A stretch of 64,000 nt of DNA from Mycolicibacterium mucogenicum DSM 44124 (GCF_005670685.2 NZ_CP062008.1:4898001-4962000); one strand, 5' to 3'. Positions 25,138 through 35,522 are shown, counted from the stretch's first letter. Notes: generated from the letters alone by a model not told the origin. Numbers and translations are program-made.

Positions 25138-26351
25138 TGGTTCGGTCGCCCTCCTTGTGATGGCAATGAGTGGTCGTCTCCCTCGTCGACATCCACGTCG
25201 TCCGAGTCGAGATAGGCCGGAATCGACAAGGTGAACGTCGACCCGGTTCCCGGCTGACTCCACAGCCGGATGGTTCCGTTGTGGTTGGCCGCAACGTGTT
25301 TGACGATGGCCAACCCAAGCCCGGTGCCGCCGGTGGCCCGGGACCGCGCCTTGTCGACGCGGAAGAATCGTTCGAAAACCCGTTCCTGATCGGCTTTTTC
25401 GATACCGATGCCGCGGTCGGTCACCGCGATCTCGATATTGTCGCCGTACCGGCGCCGACTGATCGACACCTGGGAACCCTTGGGCGAGTACGAGATTGCG
25501 TTGGACACCAGGTTCGCGAGCGCCGTCGCCAGCAGCGTCTCACTGCCCAGCACCTGATAACCACGCGGCGCGTCCGTCGTGATCGCGATGTCGGCGTTGT
25601 CGGCGGCCACCTTGTGGCGCGAAACAACCTCGGCGACAACGGAATCCACGTCCACGGCGTCCAGGTGCGGCAGCGGCTCTGCACCCTGCAGCCGGGACAG
25701 CTCGATCAGTTCACCGACCATGTTGGCCAGCCGGTTCGACTCGGTGACGATCTTCTCGGCGAACCGGTTGACCATGTCCTGGTCCTCCGAGGACGCCAGC
25801 AGCGCCTCGGCCAGCAGACCCATGGCGCCGACGGGCGTCTTGAGCTCGTGGCTGACGTTGGCGACGAAGTCGCGGCGGCTGGCCTCCATGCGGGCCTGTT
25901 CGGACTGGTCGTTGACGTAGACCACCGCGAACCGGCCGTCCTCTTCCGTCAGCTGACGCGCCAGGCCCCGCACCGCCAGCCGCGAGCGGCCCGGTGTGGC
26001 CCGTTTGGCCGGCGAGAGATCGAACTCGACGTCCTCGCCGGTGGCCAGGGTCTGCTGCGCGGCCTCCCAGGCCCGGTCGTCGAGCAGCCGGTCCCGCACC
26101 AGGCCGAGGTCCTTGGCCAGGCCGTTGGTGTAGACGACGTCGCGGTAGGTGTCGACGACCGCCATCCCCAGCGGGGACATGGACACGATATGCGCGAACA
26201 TCTCCGACACCGTAAGCCCGGACTGCTCGGCAGTGCGGCGCTCGCGGCGCTCGTTCAGCCGCGGCACCCACCGCATGCCGATCGCGATGCCCAGAGCCAA
26301 CGCGAGCAGCGCCGTGGCGGCCACCAGAGGCAGCACGTACGACAAGCTCAC
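25134..26351 (-). CDS. senX3: Sensor histidine kinase SenX3
   Basis: 405 residues from GTG at 26351. One N-terminal membrane helix (about 5-28), a PAS-like domain at about 45-150 ([20 protein letters not shown]), the dimerisation box with phospho-accepting His168 ([14 protein letters not shown]), and the ATPase domain with [13 protein letters not shown] (N box), DRGIGI (G1) and [13 protein letters not shown] (G2). It signals phosphate status with the Pst system and PhoU. GTG 26351 is chosen over TTG 26357 because TACGAT (complement of 26358-26363) is six bases upstream, as in a leaderless message. Upstream lies an array of GTTCACC-like boxes. Confidence 0.97.
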   Translation of the reverse strand: MSLSYVLPLVAATALLALALGIAIGMRWVPRLNERRERRTAEQSGLTVSEMFAHIVSMSPLGMAVVDTYRDVVYTNGLAKDLGLVRDRLLDDRAWEAAQQTLATGEDVEFDLSPAKRATPGRSRLAVRGLARQLTEEDGRFAVVYVNDQSEQARMEASRRDFVANVSHELKTPVGAMGLLAEALLASSEDQDMVNRFAEKIVTESNRLANMVGELIELSRLQGAEPLPHLDAVDVDSVVAEVVSRHKVAADNADIAITTDAPRGYQVLGSETLLATALANLVSNAISYSPKGSQVSISRRRYGDNIEIAVTDRGIGIEKADQERVFERFFRVDKARSRATGGTGLGLAIVKHVAANHNGTIRLWSQPGTGSTFTLSIPAYLDSDDVDVDEGDDHSLPSQGGRPNQ

Positions 26352-26357
26352 GGGCAA

Positions 26358-26470
26358 ATCGTACGCATCAGGTGAACGTCATCCCAGCAGCGAGCGGCCA
26401 GATCGGTACAAGTCACACGTACAAATCCAGGTGTTTCACTGGCGTTAACCGCAGTTCACCGGCTGTTCGC
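26358..26470 (-). promoter_or_regulatory. senX3 promoter with PHO/RegX3-type box array
   Basis: The -10 TACGAT (complement of 26358-26363) lies six bases before the senX3 GTG. On the plus strand GTTTCAC (26433), GTTAACC (26444), GTTCACC (26454) and GTTCGC (26465) start 11, 10 and 11 bases apart, a direct-repeat array like PHO boxes of PhoP/PhoB-type regulators. A fifth copy, GGTGAAC at 26371-26377, is in the opposite orientation near the -10. Autoregulation by RegX3 is known in mycobacteria; assigning these boxes to it is inference. Confidence 0.65.
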
Positions 26471-26474
26471 GGCG

Positions 26475-27218
26475 TCAGTGCTGTTTGGCGCCCTGCGCGG
26501 CGACGGCGGCGGCCCCCGCCGCAGCCGCCTCGGGGTCCAGGTACTCGCCGCCGGGCACCGTCGGCTTCAGATTTTCGTCCAGTTCGTACTTCAGCGGGAT
26601 GCCCGTGGGGATGTTCAGACCCGTGATCTCGTCGTCGGACATGCCGTCGAGGTACTTCACCAGCGCCCGCAGCGAGTTGCCGTGCGCGGCGATCAGCACG
26701 GTCTTACCGGCCTTCAGGTCGGGCGCGATGGTCTCCTCGAAGTACGGCACGAACCGCTTGACGACGTCGGCGAGGCATTCGGTCAGCGGCGCGTCGATGC
26801 CGGCGTACCGCGGGTCGCCGTCCTGGCTGTAGGTGCTGCCCTTCTCGATCGGGGGCGGCGGGGTGTCGTAGCTGCGGCGCCACGACATGAACTGGTCCTG
26901 GCCGTACTTGGCCAGCGTCTCGGCCTTGTCGAGGCCCTGCAGCGCGCCGTAGTGCCGCTCGTTGAGGCGCCAGTCGCGGTGCACCGGAATCCAGTGCCGG
27001 TCGGCGGCGTCCAGCGCCAGGTTCGCGGTGGTGATCGCCCGGCGCAGCAGCGAGGTGTACAGCACGTCCGGCAGCACGCCCTGCTCGACCAGCAGTTTTC
27101 CGCCTCGGACGGCCTCGGCCCGGCCCTTGTCGGTGAGGTCGACGTCGACCCAACCGGTGAACAGGTTCTTCTCGTTCCACTGGCTCTCGCCGTGACGCAG
27201 CAGGATCAAGGTCGGCAT
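26475..27218 (-). CDS. gpm1: 2,3-bisphosphoglycerate-dependent phosphoglycerate mutase
   Basis: Interconverts 3- and 2-phosphoglycerate in glycolysis; cytoplasmic. 247 residues from ATG 27218. Phosphohistidine motif [10 protein letters not shown] (His9), [26 protein letters not shown] with the catalytic Glu, and the second His in [15 protein letters not shown] are present. The C-terminus is Ala/Gly-rich. GAGAAG lies nine bases upstream of the chosen ATG; another ATG three codons earlier is possible. It lies upstream of senX3 in the same direction, 123 bases apart, as in M. tuberculosis. Confidence 0.97.
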   Translation of the reverse strand: MPTLILLRHGESQWNEKNLFTGWVDVDLTDKGRAEAVRGGKLLVEQGVLPDVLYTSLLRRAITTANLALDAADRHWIPVHRDWRLNERHYGALQGLDKAETLAKYGQDQFMSWRRSYDTPPPPIEKGSTYSQDGDPRYAGIDAPLTECLADVVKRFVPYFEETIAPDLKAGKTVLIAAHGNSLRALVKYLDGMSDDEITGLNIPTGIPLKYELDENLKPTVPGGEYLDPEAAAAGAAAVAAQGAKQH

Positions 27219-27395
27219 GGCCTGCATCTTCTCACGTGCGGGTCTTTGGCTCTCGCCGCACCCGGGAGCCAATGCTGAGGCGCGCTGACACTGCGGCGGC
27301 GGCGGAAAAGCCGAGGGAGCCGAGCCCTCGACGCAGCCTCAACGAGTACGACGCGCGGCCGCGGGCTCTGTCTCCTCTGATGCTTCGCCGGGAGC

Positions 27396-27430
27396 CGTCA
27401 ACTTTCCTTGACCGTCAAGGAAAGTTGACG
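27396..27430. repeat. Perfect 35-base palindrome upstream of gpm1
   Basis: CGTCAACTTTCCTTGAC at 27396-27412 is followed by one base and by its exact complement at 27414-27430. It stands in the 278-base gap between the YbjN gene and gpm1, about 180 bases before the gpm1 start; nothing else is evident in the gap beyond a weak likeness to repeat family 1 near 27305. Function unknown: operator, terminator or mobile palindrome. Confidence 0.75.
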
Positions 27431-27496
27431 GGTTCAGATCGAACATGTCCCCGGAAGCGCGACACGCCCAACCCCGACGCGCGGGCACGAGCGGCC

Positions 27497-28003
27497 CTAC
27501 TCCGGCCGCAGGTGCTCGAACGCCTTGAGGTTCTTCAGCGACTCCCCGCGGGCCAGCCGCCACTTCCACTCTTTCTCGATCGACGAGCGGAACCCGAGCT
27601 CGAGCAGCGTGTTGAAGTCGAAGTCGACAGCCTCGATGACCTGGCCCATGAGCCGGTCGATCTCGTCGGGGGTCACCGCGTGCAGTGCCATCCGGCCCAC
27701 CAGGTAGATGTCGCCGATGTTGTCCAGCGTGTAGGCCATGCCGTACAGCCGCCGGTTGCGCCGGAGCAGGTACTTGTAGACACCCTCGAAGTTCTCGTCG
27801 GGCTTGCGGCAGACGAACGCCTCCAGCCGCACGCCGTGCTCACCGACACTGAGCAGCGTGTTGGTGATCAGCCGGCGCTCGCCGGGCAGCGCGACGACGA
27901 TGCCGGGCCGGCCGTGCACTCCCCCGTCGTGGTGGGAGAAGTCGAGTTCGTGTGCGCGCAGGGTCTCTTCGATCAACTGGGTGACCGTGGCGGAGGTCGT
28001 CAT
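27497..28003 (-). CDS. YbjN domain protein (Rv0487 type)
   Basis: 168 residues. YbjN-type fold as in type III secretion chaperone-like proteins: [60 protein letters not shown]. No signal peptide, no catalytic residues known. Its ATG overlaps the mshA stop by 4 bases (ATGA), so it is coupled to mycothiol glycosyltransferase; the pairing is conserved in mycobacteria and hints at a role as a chaperone or partner, which is unproven. Confidence 0.88.
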   Translation of the reverse strand: MTTSATVTQLIEETLRAHELDFSHHDGGVHGRPGIVVALPGERRLITNTLLSVGEHGVRLEAFVCRKPDENFEGVYKYLLRRNRRLYGMAYTLDNIGDIYLVGRMALHAVTPDEIDRLMGQVIEAVDFDFNTLLELGFRSSIEKEWKWRLARGESLKNLKAFEHLRPE

Positions 28004-29337
28004 GCGCGCACGCCCCGGCGGATCAGGAACCGGCGGCTGCGGCGGGCCGCGGCATCACGGCGGGGACGACGGCCGCGGTAGTCGGCGATCGCGCGCGTGT
28101 AGCCGGCCAGCAGCGCGTCCACGGTGTGCGCCCACGAGAACGTTGCGGCGTGCTGCAGAGCACCCTCGCGCAGGGATTCCGGACCCATTTCCAGCGTGCG
28201 CCCGATGGCGTTGGCCCAATCGACCGGGTCGTGGCCTTGCACGAGGACGCCGCTGACGCCGTCGCGCACCGCGACGGGCAGCCCGCCGACCGCGGCGGCC
28301 ACCACCGGCGTCCCGCAGGCCTGCGCCTCGACGGCGACGAGGCCGAACGACTCCGAATAGCTCGGTACCGCAACGAGATCCGCGGCACGGAACACGTTCA
28401 CCAGCTGGTCACGGGACTGCGGCGGCAGGAATGTCACACGGTCGGTGATACCCAGCTCGTCGGCGAGGGAAACCAGGCCGTCGGGTACGGCCAGGCCACT
28501 GCCCGACGGACCGCCGGCGACCACGACGCGCACGTCGGGCAGCTTGGCCGCCGCGCGCAACAGCACGTCAGGTGCCTTCAGCGGCTGGATGCGGCCGACG
28601 AAGGCGACCACCTGCTCGTCGGGCGAAAGCCCCAGTGCCGCACGGGCTTCGGCCTTGTCTCCGGGCGTGAAGGTCGTCAGGTCGACACCCGGATAGGCCA
28701 CGTCGATGCGGGCCGGGTCCGCGTGGTGCAGCGAAACCAGTTGCTGCGCTTCGTCTTCGGTGTTGACGATGAACCGGTCGGCGGCGTCGACCACCTGCTG
28801 CTCGCCGACCGCGCGCAGCGCCGGCTCCGGCGTATCGCCTTCGGCCAGCGACAGGTTCTTCACCGCGGCCCAGGTGTGCGCGGTGTGCACCAGGGGCACC
28901 GCCCACCGGTCCGAGGCCAGCCAACCCACCTGGCCGGACAGCCAGTAGTGCGAGTGCACGATGTCGTAGTAGCCGGGCTCGTGATTGGCCTCGACGCGCA
29001 GGACACCCGCGGTGAAGGCGCACAGCTGCGTCGGCAGGTCGTACTTGTCCAGGCCCTCGAACGGGCCGGCGACGATGTTGCGCACCAGGACGCCGGGGGC
29101 CACCCGGACGACCGGCGCGTCGGTCGACGACGTGGCCCGGGTGAAGATCTCCACCTCGACACCGCGGCGCGCCAATTCGAGGGCACTCTGCAGGACGTAC
29201 ACGTTCATACCGCCGGCATCGCCGGTGCCCGGTTGGGCCAGCGGCGAGGTATGGACCGACAGGACGGCGACACGCACGCCCTCCATCCTTACACCGTCGC
29301 TTCGGACGTCCTCCGTCCGGTGGTCCGAGCTGGGCAT
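28000..29337 (-). CDS. mshA: D-inositol-3-phosphate glycosyltransferase MshA
   Basis: First step of mycothiol synthesis: GlcNAc transfer from UDP-GlcNAc to inositol-3-phosphate; cytoplasmic. 445 residues, GT4 family GT-B fold. Key stretches: [20 protein letters not shown] (UDP-GlcNAc/acceptor loop), [32 protein letters not shown], and [20 protein letters not shown] with the EX7E pair. The start is uncertain: ATG 29337 gives a 20-residue variable head, ATG 29286 a short one. The C-terminus is Arg-rich. Coupled to the YbjN gene downstream. A 67-base palindrome stands just upstream. Confidence 0.96.
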   Translation of the reverse strand: MPSSDHRTEDVRSDGVRMEGVRVAVLSVHTSPLAQPGTGDAGGMNVYVLQSALELARRGVEVEIFTRATSSTDAPVVRVAPGVLVRNIVAGPFEGLDKYDLPTQLCAFTAGVLRVEANHEPGYYDIVHSHYWLSGQVGWLASDRWAVPLVHTAHTWAAVKNLSLAEGDTPEPALRAVGEQQVVDAADRFIVNTEDEAQQLVSLHHADPARIDVAYPGVDLTTFTPGDKAEARAALGLSPDEQVVAFVGRIQPLKAPDVLLRAAAKLPDVRVVVAGGPSGSGLAVPDGLVSLADELGITDRVTFLPPQSRDQLVNVFRAADLVAVPSYSESFGLVAVEAQACGTPVVAAAVGGLPVAVRDGVSGVLVQGHDPVDWANAIGRTLEMGPESLREGALQHAATFSWAHTVDALLAGYTRAIADYRGRRPRRDAAARRSRRFLIRRGVRA

Positions 29338-29354
29338 TTTGGGGACGCTCGACG

Positions 29355-29421
29355 CCCGCGAGCGGGCGCGGAATGCACGCCTGACACGGTGTGTCGGCGT
29401 GCAGACACGCCCGCTCGAGGG
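29355..29421. repeat. 67-base palindromic repeat, family 2, copy 2
   Basis: Outer arms CCCGCGAGCGGGCG and CGCCCGCTCGAGGG pair with one mismatch; the inner stem runs TGCACGCC, GACAC, then GTGTC, GGCGTGCA. Same length and layout as 8737-8803. It stands between the stop of the GMC gene and the mshA start. Several differences from copy 1 keep base pairing. Confidence 0.75.
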
Positions 29422-29450
29422 AGGTGGTGCCCCGGGCTGCGCGCGGGAAA

Positions 29451-31397
29451 TCAGAGCATGTTGGTGGCGGTCCGGCGGGCGACGGCCATGACGGTGATCA
29501 TGGGGTTCACGCCGGAACAGGTGGGCATGGCGCTGGCGTCGGCGATCCAGACACCCGGGGTGTCGTGCAGCTCCCCCGACGGCTTGGCGACCGAGGTCTG
29601 CGGGTCGGCACCCATCCGCGCGCTGCTCATCTGGTGTGCGCTGAACACCGGGGTGCCGCCGGGCCCGATCGGCAGCTGGTTGACCTTCTCGATGAACGCC
29701 TCCAGGTCCTCGCCGCGCTGCCAGGGTGCGAACGGCTGGCCCGCCGCGTAAATCTGCTGGGCGCCCGCGGCGGCGTGCATGCGGATGGACGTCTCGATGC
29801 CCTCCCGGAAGTGGCGGCGGTCGAGTTCGTCGGTGAACGGGTACCAGTGCACCGCCTCACCGTCGGCGTCGATGGTGACGCTGCCGTCGCCGCGGTCCTT
29901 GACCAGCACGACCCAGTCGGCGCGGTTCTGGTACCGCTTCGCGAGTTCCTTATGCTGCGCGCCGGACAGCCACGGCACGGTGGCGGTGAACAGGCCGGGC
30001 AGGTGCTGCACGCATTCGATGAGGTAGCCGTGCCCGTCGTGGGCCTCGGCGAACTCGTTCATCACCCCGGCCATGGCGGGGCCGGACCAGGGCTCCTGGC
30101 GGTCGTCGTAGATGCCGCTGACGAGGGTCGCCGGGTGCAGCCGCAGGCCGGTGCCGACGGCGGGGCCGCCGATGCCCGACCGCAGCAGCAGCGCCGGGGT
30201 TTCCAGGCTGCCCGCGGCCGCGACGACCTGCGGGGAGTTGATCGCCACGCGGTGCGCGGTGCCGGTCACCGGGTCGGTGTACGTCGCCTCGACGCCCGCG
30301 GCCACCCCGTCGCGCGTGACGATCCGGTGGGCCCGCGTGTTGGGCAGCAGCTGCGCGCCGGCGTCGGAGGCGTCCTGCAGGAACGTCTTCATGGTGCCCT
30401 GCTTGGCGCCGGTCTGATCGCCCATGCCGCTGTAGCCGACGAGCGCCGGGTCGAAGCGTTCCGGGTCGATGTTGAGCTGCGCGATGCCGTACGAATAGTC
30501 CAGTGCCGCAGCACCTTCCGACAAGCGTTGGTGGGGTTCATTCTGGACGGCGACCTTGTCGCAGCAGCCGATGCGCTCGAACACCGCGGCCAGGTGCTCG
30601 TCGAACGACGGGCCCGTGACGTCCGTCAGCCCGAACTCCTCGGCCCAGGTCTTGCGCACGGTCGCCGGAGTCAGCAGCGAGTTGGACCAGTTGACGGTGC
30701 TGCCGCCGCCGACCGTCGACCCGGCGGCAATCGAGACCATGCCGTCGGCGCTCGGGAAGAAGCCGCCGCGCAGGAACAGGTTGTGATAGGCGACGGGCTC
30801 GAGCTGCACGAAGTCCGATTCGTTGCGGTAGCCGCCGGCTTCCAGCACGATGACGCGCTTGCCCGCTTCGGCCAGCACCGCAGCGGCAACGCCGCCGCCC
30901 GACCCGGATCCGACGATGACGACGTCCGCGTCGAGCGTCGTATCCGCGGCGGGGGTGATGACCGACAGCGTCTTCGGGGTCTGCGGAGGCAGCTGTGCGG
31001 GGCCCGGGTAGCCCATGCCCGCCCACAGCGGGTTGCCGTTCTCGCCGCCGGGCAGGCTGTAGGAGAACAGGACCGACAGCGTGTACAACGCCGTCATGGC
31101 CGCGGTGGTCTCGGGCGAGATGCGCGACAGGTTGCCGACGATCACCTCGCGCACGTTGAGCGGCTGGTTGTTGAGGCCGACGAGCTCGGCGGTGTCCAGC
31201 AGCTGCTGCAGGCCGGTGAACTGTTCGGCGGGCAGCTTGGTGGTCAGGTACTGCTCGAGCACCGCGTCGGTGCCCAGGTCGCTGCCTTTGGCGGCAAAGA
31301 ATCCGGTGGGGTCGTCGTCGCGGGGCACCGCGGCGACGTAGGTGTCGACGATGCTCGTGAGGGTCGCGCGCTGCTTGGTGGTGAATGCGTTGGCCAT
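29451..31397 (-). CDS. GMC family FAD-dependent alcohol oxidoreductase (Rv0492c type)
   Basis: 648 residues. ADP-binding loop [20 protein letters not shown] with GSGSGGG at 163-169, VIVLEAGG after it, [19 protein letters not shown] (FAD attachment loop), and the C-terminal active-site His in [12 protein letters not shown] with Asn-Pro in [11 protein letters not shown] helical N-terminal extension of about 150 residues precedes the FAD fold, as in long-chain alcohol oxidases. It probably oxidises an alcohol to the aldehyde. It is 38 bases behind the aldehyde dehydrogenase gene, which could take the product on to the acid. The ribosome site before ATG 31397 is weak. Confidence 0.92.
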   Translation of the reverse strand: MANAFTTKQRATLTSIVDTYVAAVPRDDDPTGFFAAKGSDLGTDAVLEQYLTTKLPAEQFTGLQQLLDTAELVGLNNQPLNVREVIVGNLSRISPETTAAMTALYTLSVLFSYSLPGGENGNPLWAGMGYPGPAQLPPQTPKTLSVITPAADTTLDADVVIVGSGSGGGVAAAVLAEAGKRVIVLEAGGYRNESDFVQLEPVAYHNLFLRGGFFPSADGMVSIAAGSTVGGGSTVNWSNSLLTPATVRKTWAEEFGLTDVTGPSFDEHLAAVFERIGCCDKVAVQNEPHQRLSEGAAALDYSYGIAQLNIDPERFDPALVGYSGMGDQTGAKQGTMKTFLQDASDAGAQLLPNTRAHRIVTRDGVAAGVEATYTDPVTGTAHRVAINSPQVVAAAGSLETPALLLRSGIGGPAVGTGLRLHPATLVSGIYDDRQEPWSGPAMAGVMNEFAEAHDGHGYLIECVQHLPGLFTATVPWLSGAQHKELAKRYQNRADWVVLVKDRGDGSVTIDADGEAVHWYPFTDELDRRHFREGIETSIRMHAAAGAQQIYAAGQPFAPWQRGEDLEAFIEKVNQLPIGPGGTPVFSAHQMSSARMGADPQTSVAKPSGELHDTPGVWIADASAMPTCSGVNPMITVMAVARRTATNML

Positions 31398-31435
31398 GAA
31401 AAGTGCTTTCGGAAGTCGTTGGGAAAAGGGAAGTT

Positions 31436-32857
31436 TCAGGGCAGCTGCAGGGACTTGGTCTCGAGGAATTCCTCCAGGCCCCACCTGCCGAACTCGCGCC
31501 CGTTGCCGGACTGGCCGTAGCCGCCGAACGGGGCGTGGATATTGAAGGCGCCGTCGTTGATCTGCACCTGGCCGGACCGCAGCTGCCGGGCCACGGCGAT
31601 CGCGCGCTCCCGGTCCGCCGAGTACACGCCGGCGTTGAGCCCGTAGATGCTGTCGTTGGCCAGACGGATGGCTTCGTCCTCGTCGTCGTAGGCCTGGATG
31701 ACGAGCACCGGCCCGAAGATCTCCTCGCGCACGATGGCCATGTCGGGCGTGCAGTCCGAGAACACCGTCGGCCGGACGTAGAAACCGCGGTCCAGGCCGT
31801 CGGGCGGGGTCGGGCCGCCGGCCACCAGTCGCGCACCTTCCGCGATGCCCTTCTCGATGTAGCCGACGATGCGGTCGCGCTGCACCGCCGACACCAGCGG
31901 GCCCAGTTCGGTGGCCGGGTCGAAGGGATCGCCGACGCGCAGCGCCTCGGCGCCGGCGCGCGCAATCGCTTCCACCTCAGCGACTTTCGCGCGCGGGACG
32001 ATCATGCGGGTCAGCGCGATGCACGTCTGTCCCGAGTTCAGGAAGCACCGGGTCAGCCCCTCCCGCACGGCCTCGACCAGATCGGCGTCGTCGAGCACCA
32101 CCAGCGCCGACTTGCCGCCGAGTTCCAGGCCGAGGCGTTTGATGGTCTGCGCGGCCACCGCGCCGATGCGGCGGCCGGCGGCCGTCGACCCCGTCAGCGA
32201 CACCATGTCCACCTGCTCGTGCGCGACGAGCGTCTCCCCCACACCCGGACCGGTGCCGGTGACCAGGTTGAAGACGCCGGGCGGCAGGCCGATCGCGTCG
32301 AAAACCTCGGCCAGCACGTAGGCGTTGAGGGGCGCCACCTCGCTGGGCTTGAGCACGACGGTGCAACCCGCGGCCAGCGCCGGCGCCACCTTGGCGGCGA
32401 TCTGGTGCAGCGGGTAGTTCCACGGCGTGATCGCGACGACGACGCCGATCGGCTCGCGGACCACCAGCGAGTTGTAGACCTGCTCCTCGAACGGAAAGCT
32501 CAGTGCCACATCGGCGATCGACACGAACGACTGCACCGGCAGCCCCGCCTGGATCACGTTGCTGTACGCGAACGGCATGCCGACCTCTTGGCTGATCAGC
32601 GTGGCGATCTCGGTCTGCCGGCGCTGCAGTTCCTCGGCCGCGAGCTTGAGGTACCCGGCGCGCTCGGCCACCGACGTCGCCGCCCACTCGGGAAACGCGG
32701 CGCGCGCCGCGGCCACCGCCGCGTCGGCGTCATCGGCGTCGCCCAGCGGGATGGTCGCGATGACGTCCTCGGTGGCACCGTTGACGACCTCGAATCGCTC
32801 CGTGCCGATCGACGGCTGCCAGCGGCCGTCGATGTAGTGCGCGTCGTGTTCGATCAT
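31436..32857 (-). CDS. Aldehyde dehydrogenase (NAD(P)+)
   Basis: 473 residues, ALDH superfamily, oxidises an aldehyde to the acid. [19 protein letters not shown] (NAD region), [17 protein letters not shown], the general base Glu245 in LELGGKS and the nucleophile Cys279 in NSGQTCIAL are intact; EIFGPVLVI and [15 protein letters not shown] are at the end. ATG 32857 has CAGGAGC upstream. With the GMC gene it forms a two-gene operon divergent from the PucR gene, a compact alcohol-to-acid module. Substrate unknown. Confidence 0.95.
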   Translation of the reverse strand: MIEHDAHYIDGRWQPSIGTERFEVVNGATEDVIATIPLGDADDADAAVAAARAAFPEWAATSVAERAGYLKLAAEELQRRQTEIATLISQEVGMPFAYSNVIQAGLPVQSFVSIADVALSFPFEEQVYNSLVVREPIGVVVAITPWNYPLHQIAAKVAPALAAGCTVVLKPSEVAPLNAYVLAEVFDAIGLPPGVFNLVTGTGPGVGETLVAHEQVDMVSLTGSTAAGRRIGAVAAQTIKRLGLELGGKSALVVLDDADLVEAVREGLTRCFLNSGQTCIALTRMIVPRAKVAEVEAIARAGAEALRVGDPFDPATELGPLVSAVQRDRIVGYIEKGIAEGARLVAGGPTPPDGLDRGFYVRPTVFSDCTPDMAIVREEIFGPVLVIQAYDDEDEAIRLANDSIYGLNAGVYSADRERAIAVARQLRSGQVQINDGAFNIHAPFGGYGQSGNGREFGRWGLEEFLETKSLQLP

Positions 32858-32972
32858 CGGGTAGCTCCTGTCGGGGATGTCAGAGATTTGTCACTGCGAC
32901 CTATGCCATTCCCAGGGTGCGATGTGATGACCGCCATATTCTTGGTCCGGCGGGACAACGAATCGCGCGACA

Positions 32973-32988
32973 TTGTTCGCGCGGACAA
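32973..32988. promoter_or_regulatory. Near-palindrome between ALDH and PucR genes
   Basis: TTGTTCGCGCGGACAA is a 16-base near-palindrome (one mismatched pair) just ahead of the PucR start; a further GACAAC half-site is at 32954-32959. Located in the 146-base divergent gap, it is a candidate PucR operator; no direct evidence. Confidence 0.4.
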
Positions 32989-33003
32989 ACGAGGAGTGAA
33001 TCG

Positions 33004-34227
33004 ATGCGGACCGATCCGGCCGTGACGGACTGGCTGGCGCAGTTCGCCGAGGCGTCGGAGAACCGGGAGACGCTCGACCGCCTGGTCACGGTGGTCGACG
33101 ACGAGATCACCGCGGCGTTGCCCATGTTCACGGACCCGACGCTGCGCCGCGACCTCGATGCGAGCACCCGCTCGAACTGGAAGGGCTTCCTCGCCGTCGT
33201 GACGCGCGACATCGTCGACGTGCGACCGGCACCCGAGATCTACGACCTGGCGCGGACCCTCGCCCGCCGCGGCTACGAACTGCCGGTGCTGCTGGCGGTC
33301 TACCGCATCGGCCAGCGGTCGGCGTGGCAGTTCATCACTGAGACGCGGGTCGCCGGCATCGGCGATCCGGAGCTGCGCGCCGCAGTGCTGATGCAGCTCT
33401 GGCCACGGCTGGCGAGCTGGCTGGACACCATGGTCGAGGCGCTGATCGTCACGTTCGCCGAGGAACGCGACCAGTGGCAACGCGGCGCGCGGGCCCGGCG
33501 CGCCGAAACCGTCCGGACCATCCTCGCGGGCCAGGCCGTCGACGTCGACGACGCCACCACGGCGCTGTCGTACCCACTTCGCCAGCGCCACACCGCATTC
33601 GCGGTGTGGGTCGACGAACACGTGGCCGACGCCGACGTGCAACGGCTGCTCGACGCCACACCCGTCACCGTCAGCGCCGCCCTCGGCGCCGACCGGCCGC
33701 TGACGATAACCAGCGGAGCCCGCACCGTGTGGTGCTGGTCGGCCACGACGGGCCCGTCGAAACCCTTGTCCGGCAACGATATCGCCGAGCTGCCCGAGTT
33801 CGTCCACGTCGCGGTCGGCACGTGCCATCCGGGTGTCGACGGATTCCGCCGCAGCCACGCCGAGGCCCTGGCCGCCCAGGCGGTGGCACACCGCCGCGGC
33901 GCGAGCGTGGTTCGCTATGACGACGTCGAATTAGCTTGTCTGGCAGCGGGTATCGCGGGCGAAGACGGCATGACCACATTGGTGCGACGGGAACTGGGCG
34001 CGCTCGCGGCGGCCGACGACTCGACGGCACGCCTGCGAGACACGCTCCGGCTGTATCTGGAACATGCGGGTGACGCCCGGGCCGTCGGCGAAATCCTGAA
34101 CCTGCACCCGAACACCGTCCGCTATCGCATCCGGCAGGCCGAAGGGTTACTCGGGCACTCCGTGGACCACCGCCGCGTCTACCTCGAACTGGCGCTGCAC
34201 ATCGTCAGCGCATTCGGCGGTACTTAG
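33004..34227 (+). CDS. PucR/CdaR-type transcriptional regulator
   Basis: 407 residues. The C-terminal PucR helix-turn-helix is clear: GDARAVGEILNLHPNTVRYR, then IRQAEGLLGHSV. The N-terminal half is a helical RsbR-like/sensory domain, followed by a GGDEF-like middle. ATG at 33004 has GGAG eight bases upstream; the frame runs further up to 32917 without ribosome site. Divergent from the ALDH-GMC operon, which it probably activates in answer to an alcohol, aldehyde or related compound. Its last four bases overlap the ROK gene end. Confidence 0.88.
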   Translation: MRTDPAVTDWLAQFAEASENRETLDRLVTVVDDEITAALPMFTDPTLRRDLDASTRSNWKGFLAVVTRDIVDVRPAPEIYDLARTLARRGYELPVLLAVYRIGQRSAWQFITETRVAGIGDPELRAAVLMQLWPRLASWLDTMVEALIVTFAEERDQWQRGARARRAETVRTILAGQAVDVDDATTALSYPLRQRHTAFAVWVDEHVADADVQRLLDATPVTVSAALGADRPLTITSGARTVWCWSATTGPSKPLSGNDIAELPEFVHVAVGTCHPGVDGFRRSHAEALAAQAVAHRRGASVVRYDDVELACLAAGIAGEDGMTTLVRRELGALAAADDSTARLRDTLRLYLEHAGDARAVGEILNLHPNTVRYRIRQAEGLLGHSVDHRRVYLELALHIVSAFGGT

Positions 34228-35522
34228 GCGGCGCGCAGGGCGCGGCGCATGGCGCCGATCGGGTCGGCGTACAGCCCGCCGAGCGACACCACTCCGGCGC
34301 CGGCTTCCTGCACCCGGTTGCCGAACGTGGTGACGCGAATGTCCCTGACGCCCAACACCGTTCGCTCCGCGAACGCCTGCTCGACGATCGGCAGACCCTC
34401 GGGGTACTCGGAGAAGGCCTGGCCGCCGACGACCAGATCATCGGGGTTCAGCAGGTCGCGCAGCAGCGCCACCGCACCACCGAGCACGCGGGCCCGTTCG
34501 GCCAGCAGTTCGACGGCCGCGGCGTTGCCGGAGCGTGCGGCGCGCAGCACCGCGGCGATGGTCGACGACGGTCCGTCCGCCGGCACGATCCGCTGCTTGC
34601 GGGCGGCGGCCAGCACGGCCTCGTCGCTCACGGTGGACTCGAGCCGGCCGCTGCCGCCGAGCAGTTCCGACTGCGCCGGCAGGCCCGAGATGGTGCCGGG
34701 GCCGCTGGCCGGCGAGTGCACCTTGCCGCCGATCGACAGCGCGTAGCCGACGGTCTCGCGGGCATAGACATACAGGCTGGTCATGGATTCAGACGAGGCC
34801 TCCGCGCCGATCTTGCCGCGGCGCGCGCCCAGCAGCAGTTCGGCGCCGGCCATCGCATCGACGTGCGACGCCAGTGACACCGGCAGACCGAGGGTCTGGG
34901 CCAGGACCGGGCCGACAGGTGCGTCGACCCAGCCGAGGCGCGGGTGGTCGACGTGACCGGTGGCGCTGTCCACGACACCACCGGCGGCGACGCCGACCCA
35001 CAGCGGGCGGCGCCGGTGCCAGCGGCTCAGGTAGCGCTGCGCGCTGCCGGCCAGCGATGCCAGCGCGGCGTTCTGGTCGCCGCGCGGCGTGGGCGTCTCG
35101 ACCACGTCGAGGGTGCGGCCGAACAGGTCGGTCGCGACGATCGCGGTGGTGCGGGCGCCGACGTGCAGGCCCAGGGTGAGGAACGGTTCGTGGTTGACCT
35201 CGACCGGAATGCGCGGGCGGCCGATGGCGCCGGCGACGGCCAGGTCGGCGCGCTCACGCAGCATCCCGGCGTCCAGCAGGGCCGTGACCTGCCGGTTCAC
35301 CGTGGCGATGCTCAGGCCGGTGGCCTGCGCGATCACGTCCCGGGCGATGGGGCCGCGGAGCCGGGCCGCGCTGAAGACCGAGCCGGCGGCGGCGTCGGCG
35401 ACGCGGAGCGACGGGGCGACGATGTGGTGCCGGGCCAGCAGGGTGCGCTTGGCGTGGGCATTGGACTGAACGGCAGCGCGGGCGCCAGAACGGGTGGCGA
35501 CGGTGGAGACGGAAGCAGGCAT
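34224..35522 (-). CDS. ROK family transcriptional regulator (Rv0485 type)
   Basis: 432 residues: an N-terminal winged HTH (RGPIARDVIAQATGLSIATV, NRQVTALLDAGMLRE at about 56-90), then a ROK sugar-kinase-like domain. The kinase ATP loop DxGxT is degenerate here (LTLGLHVGARTTAIVATDL), so it is a regulator and not a kinase. ATG 35522 follows TAGGA. It lies between the PucR gene (convergent, 4-base overlap) and an SDR gene (divergent), as Rv0485 lies beside Rv0484c. The effector is unknown; sugars or amino sugars are usual for NagC-like proteins. Confidence 0.87.
   Translation of the reverse strand: MPASVSTVATRSGARAAVQSNAHAKRTLLARHHIVAPSLRVADAAAGSVFSAARLRGPIARDVIAQATGLSIATVNRQVTALLDAGMLRERADLAVAGAIGRPRIPVEVNHEPFLTLGLHVGARTTAIVATDLFGRTLDVVETPTPRGDQNAALASLAGSAQRYLSRWHRRRPLWVGVAAGGVVDSATGHVDHPRLGWVDAPVGPVLAQTLGLPVSLASHVDAMAGAELLLGARRGKIGAEASSESMTSLYVYARETVGYALSIGGKVHSPASGPGTISGLPAQSELLGGSGRLESTVSDEAVLAAARKQRIVPADGPSSTIAAVLRAARSGNAAAVELLAERARVLGGAVALLRDLLNPDDLVVGGQAFSEYPEGLPIVEQAFAERTVLGVRDIRVTTFGNRVQEAGAGVVSLGGLYADPIGAMRRALRAA

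Noticed and set aside
25130..25140. MIRU-type repeat between senX3 and regX3
   Set aside because: The genes overlap by four bases, so there is no room for one.
29391..31520. 709-codon frame antisense to the GMC gene
   Set aside because: Complete overlap with a well-supported FAD enzyme; composition is that of a shadow frame.
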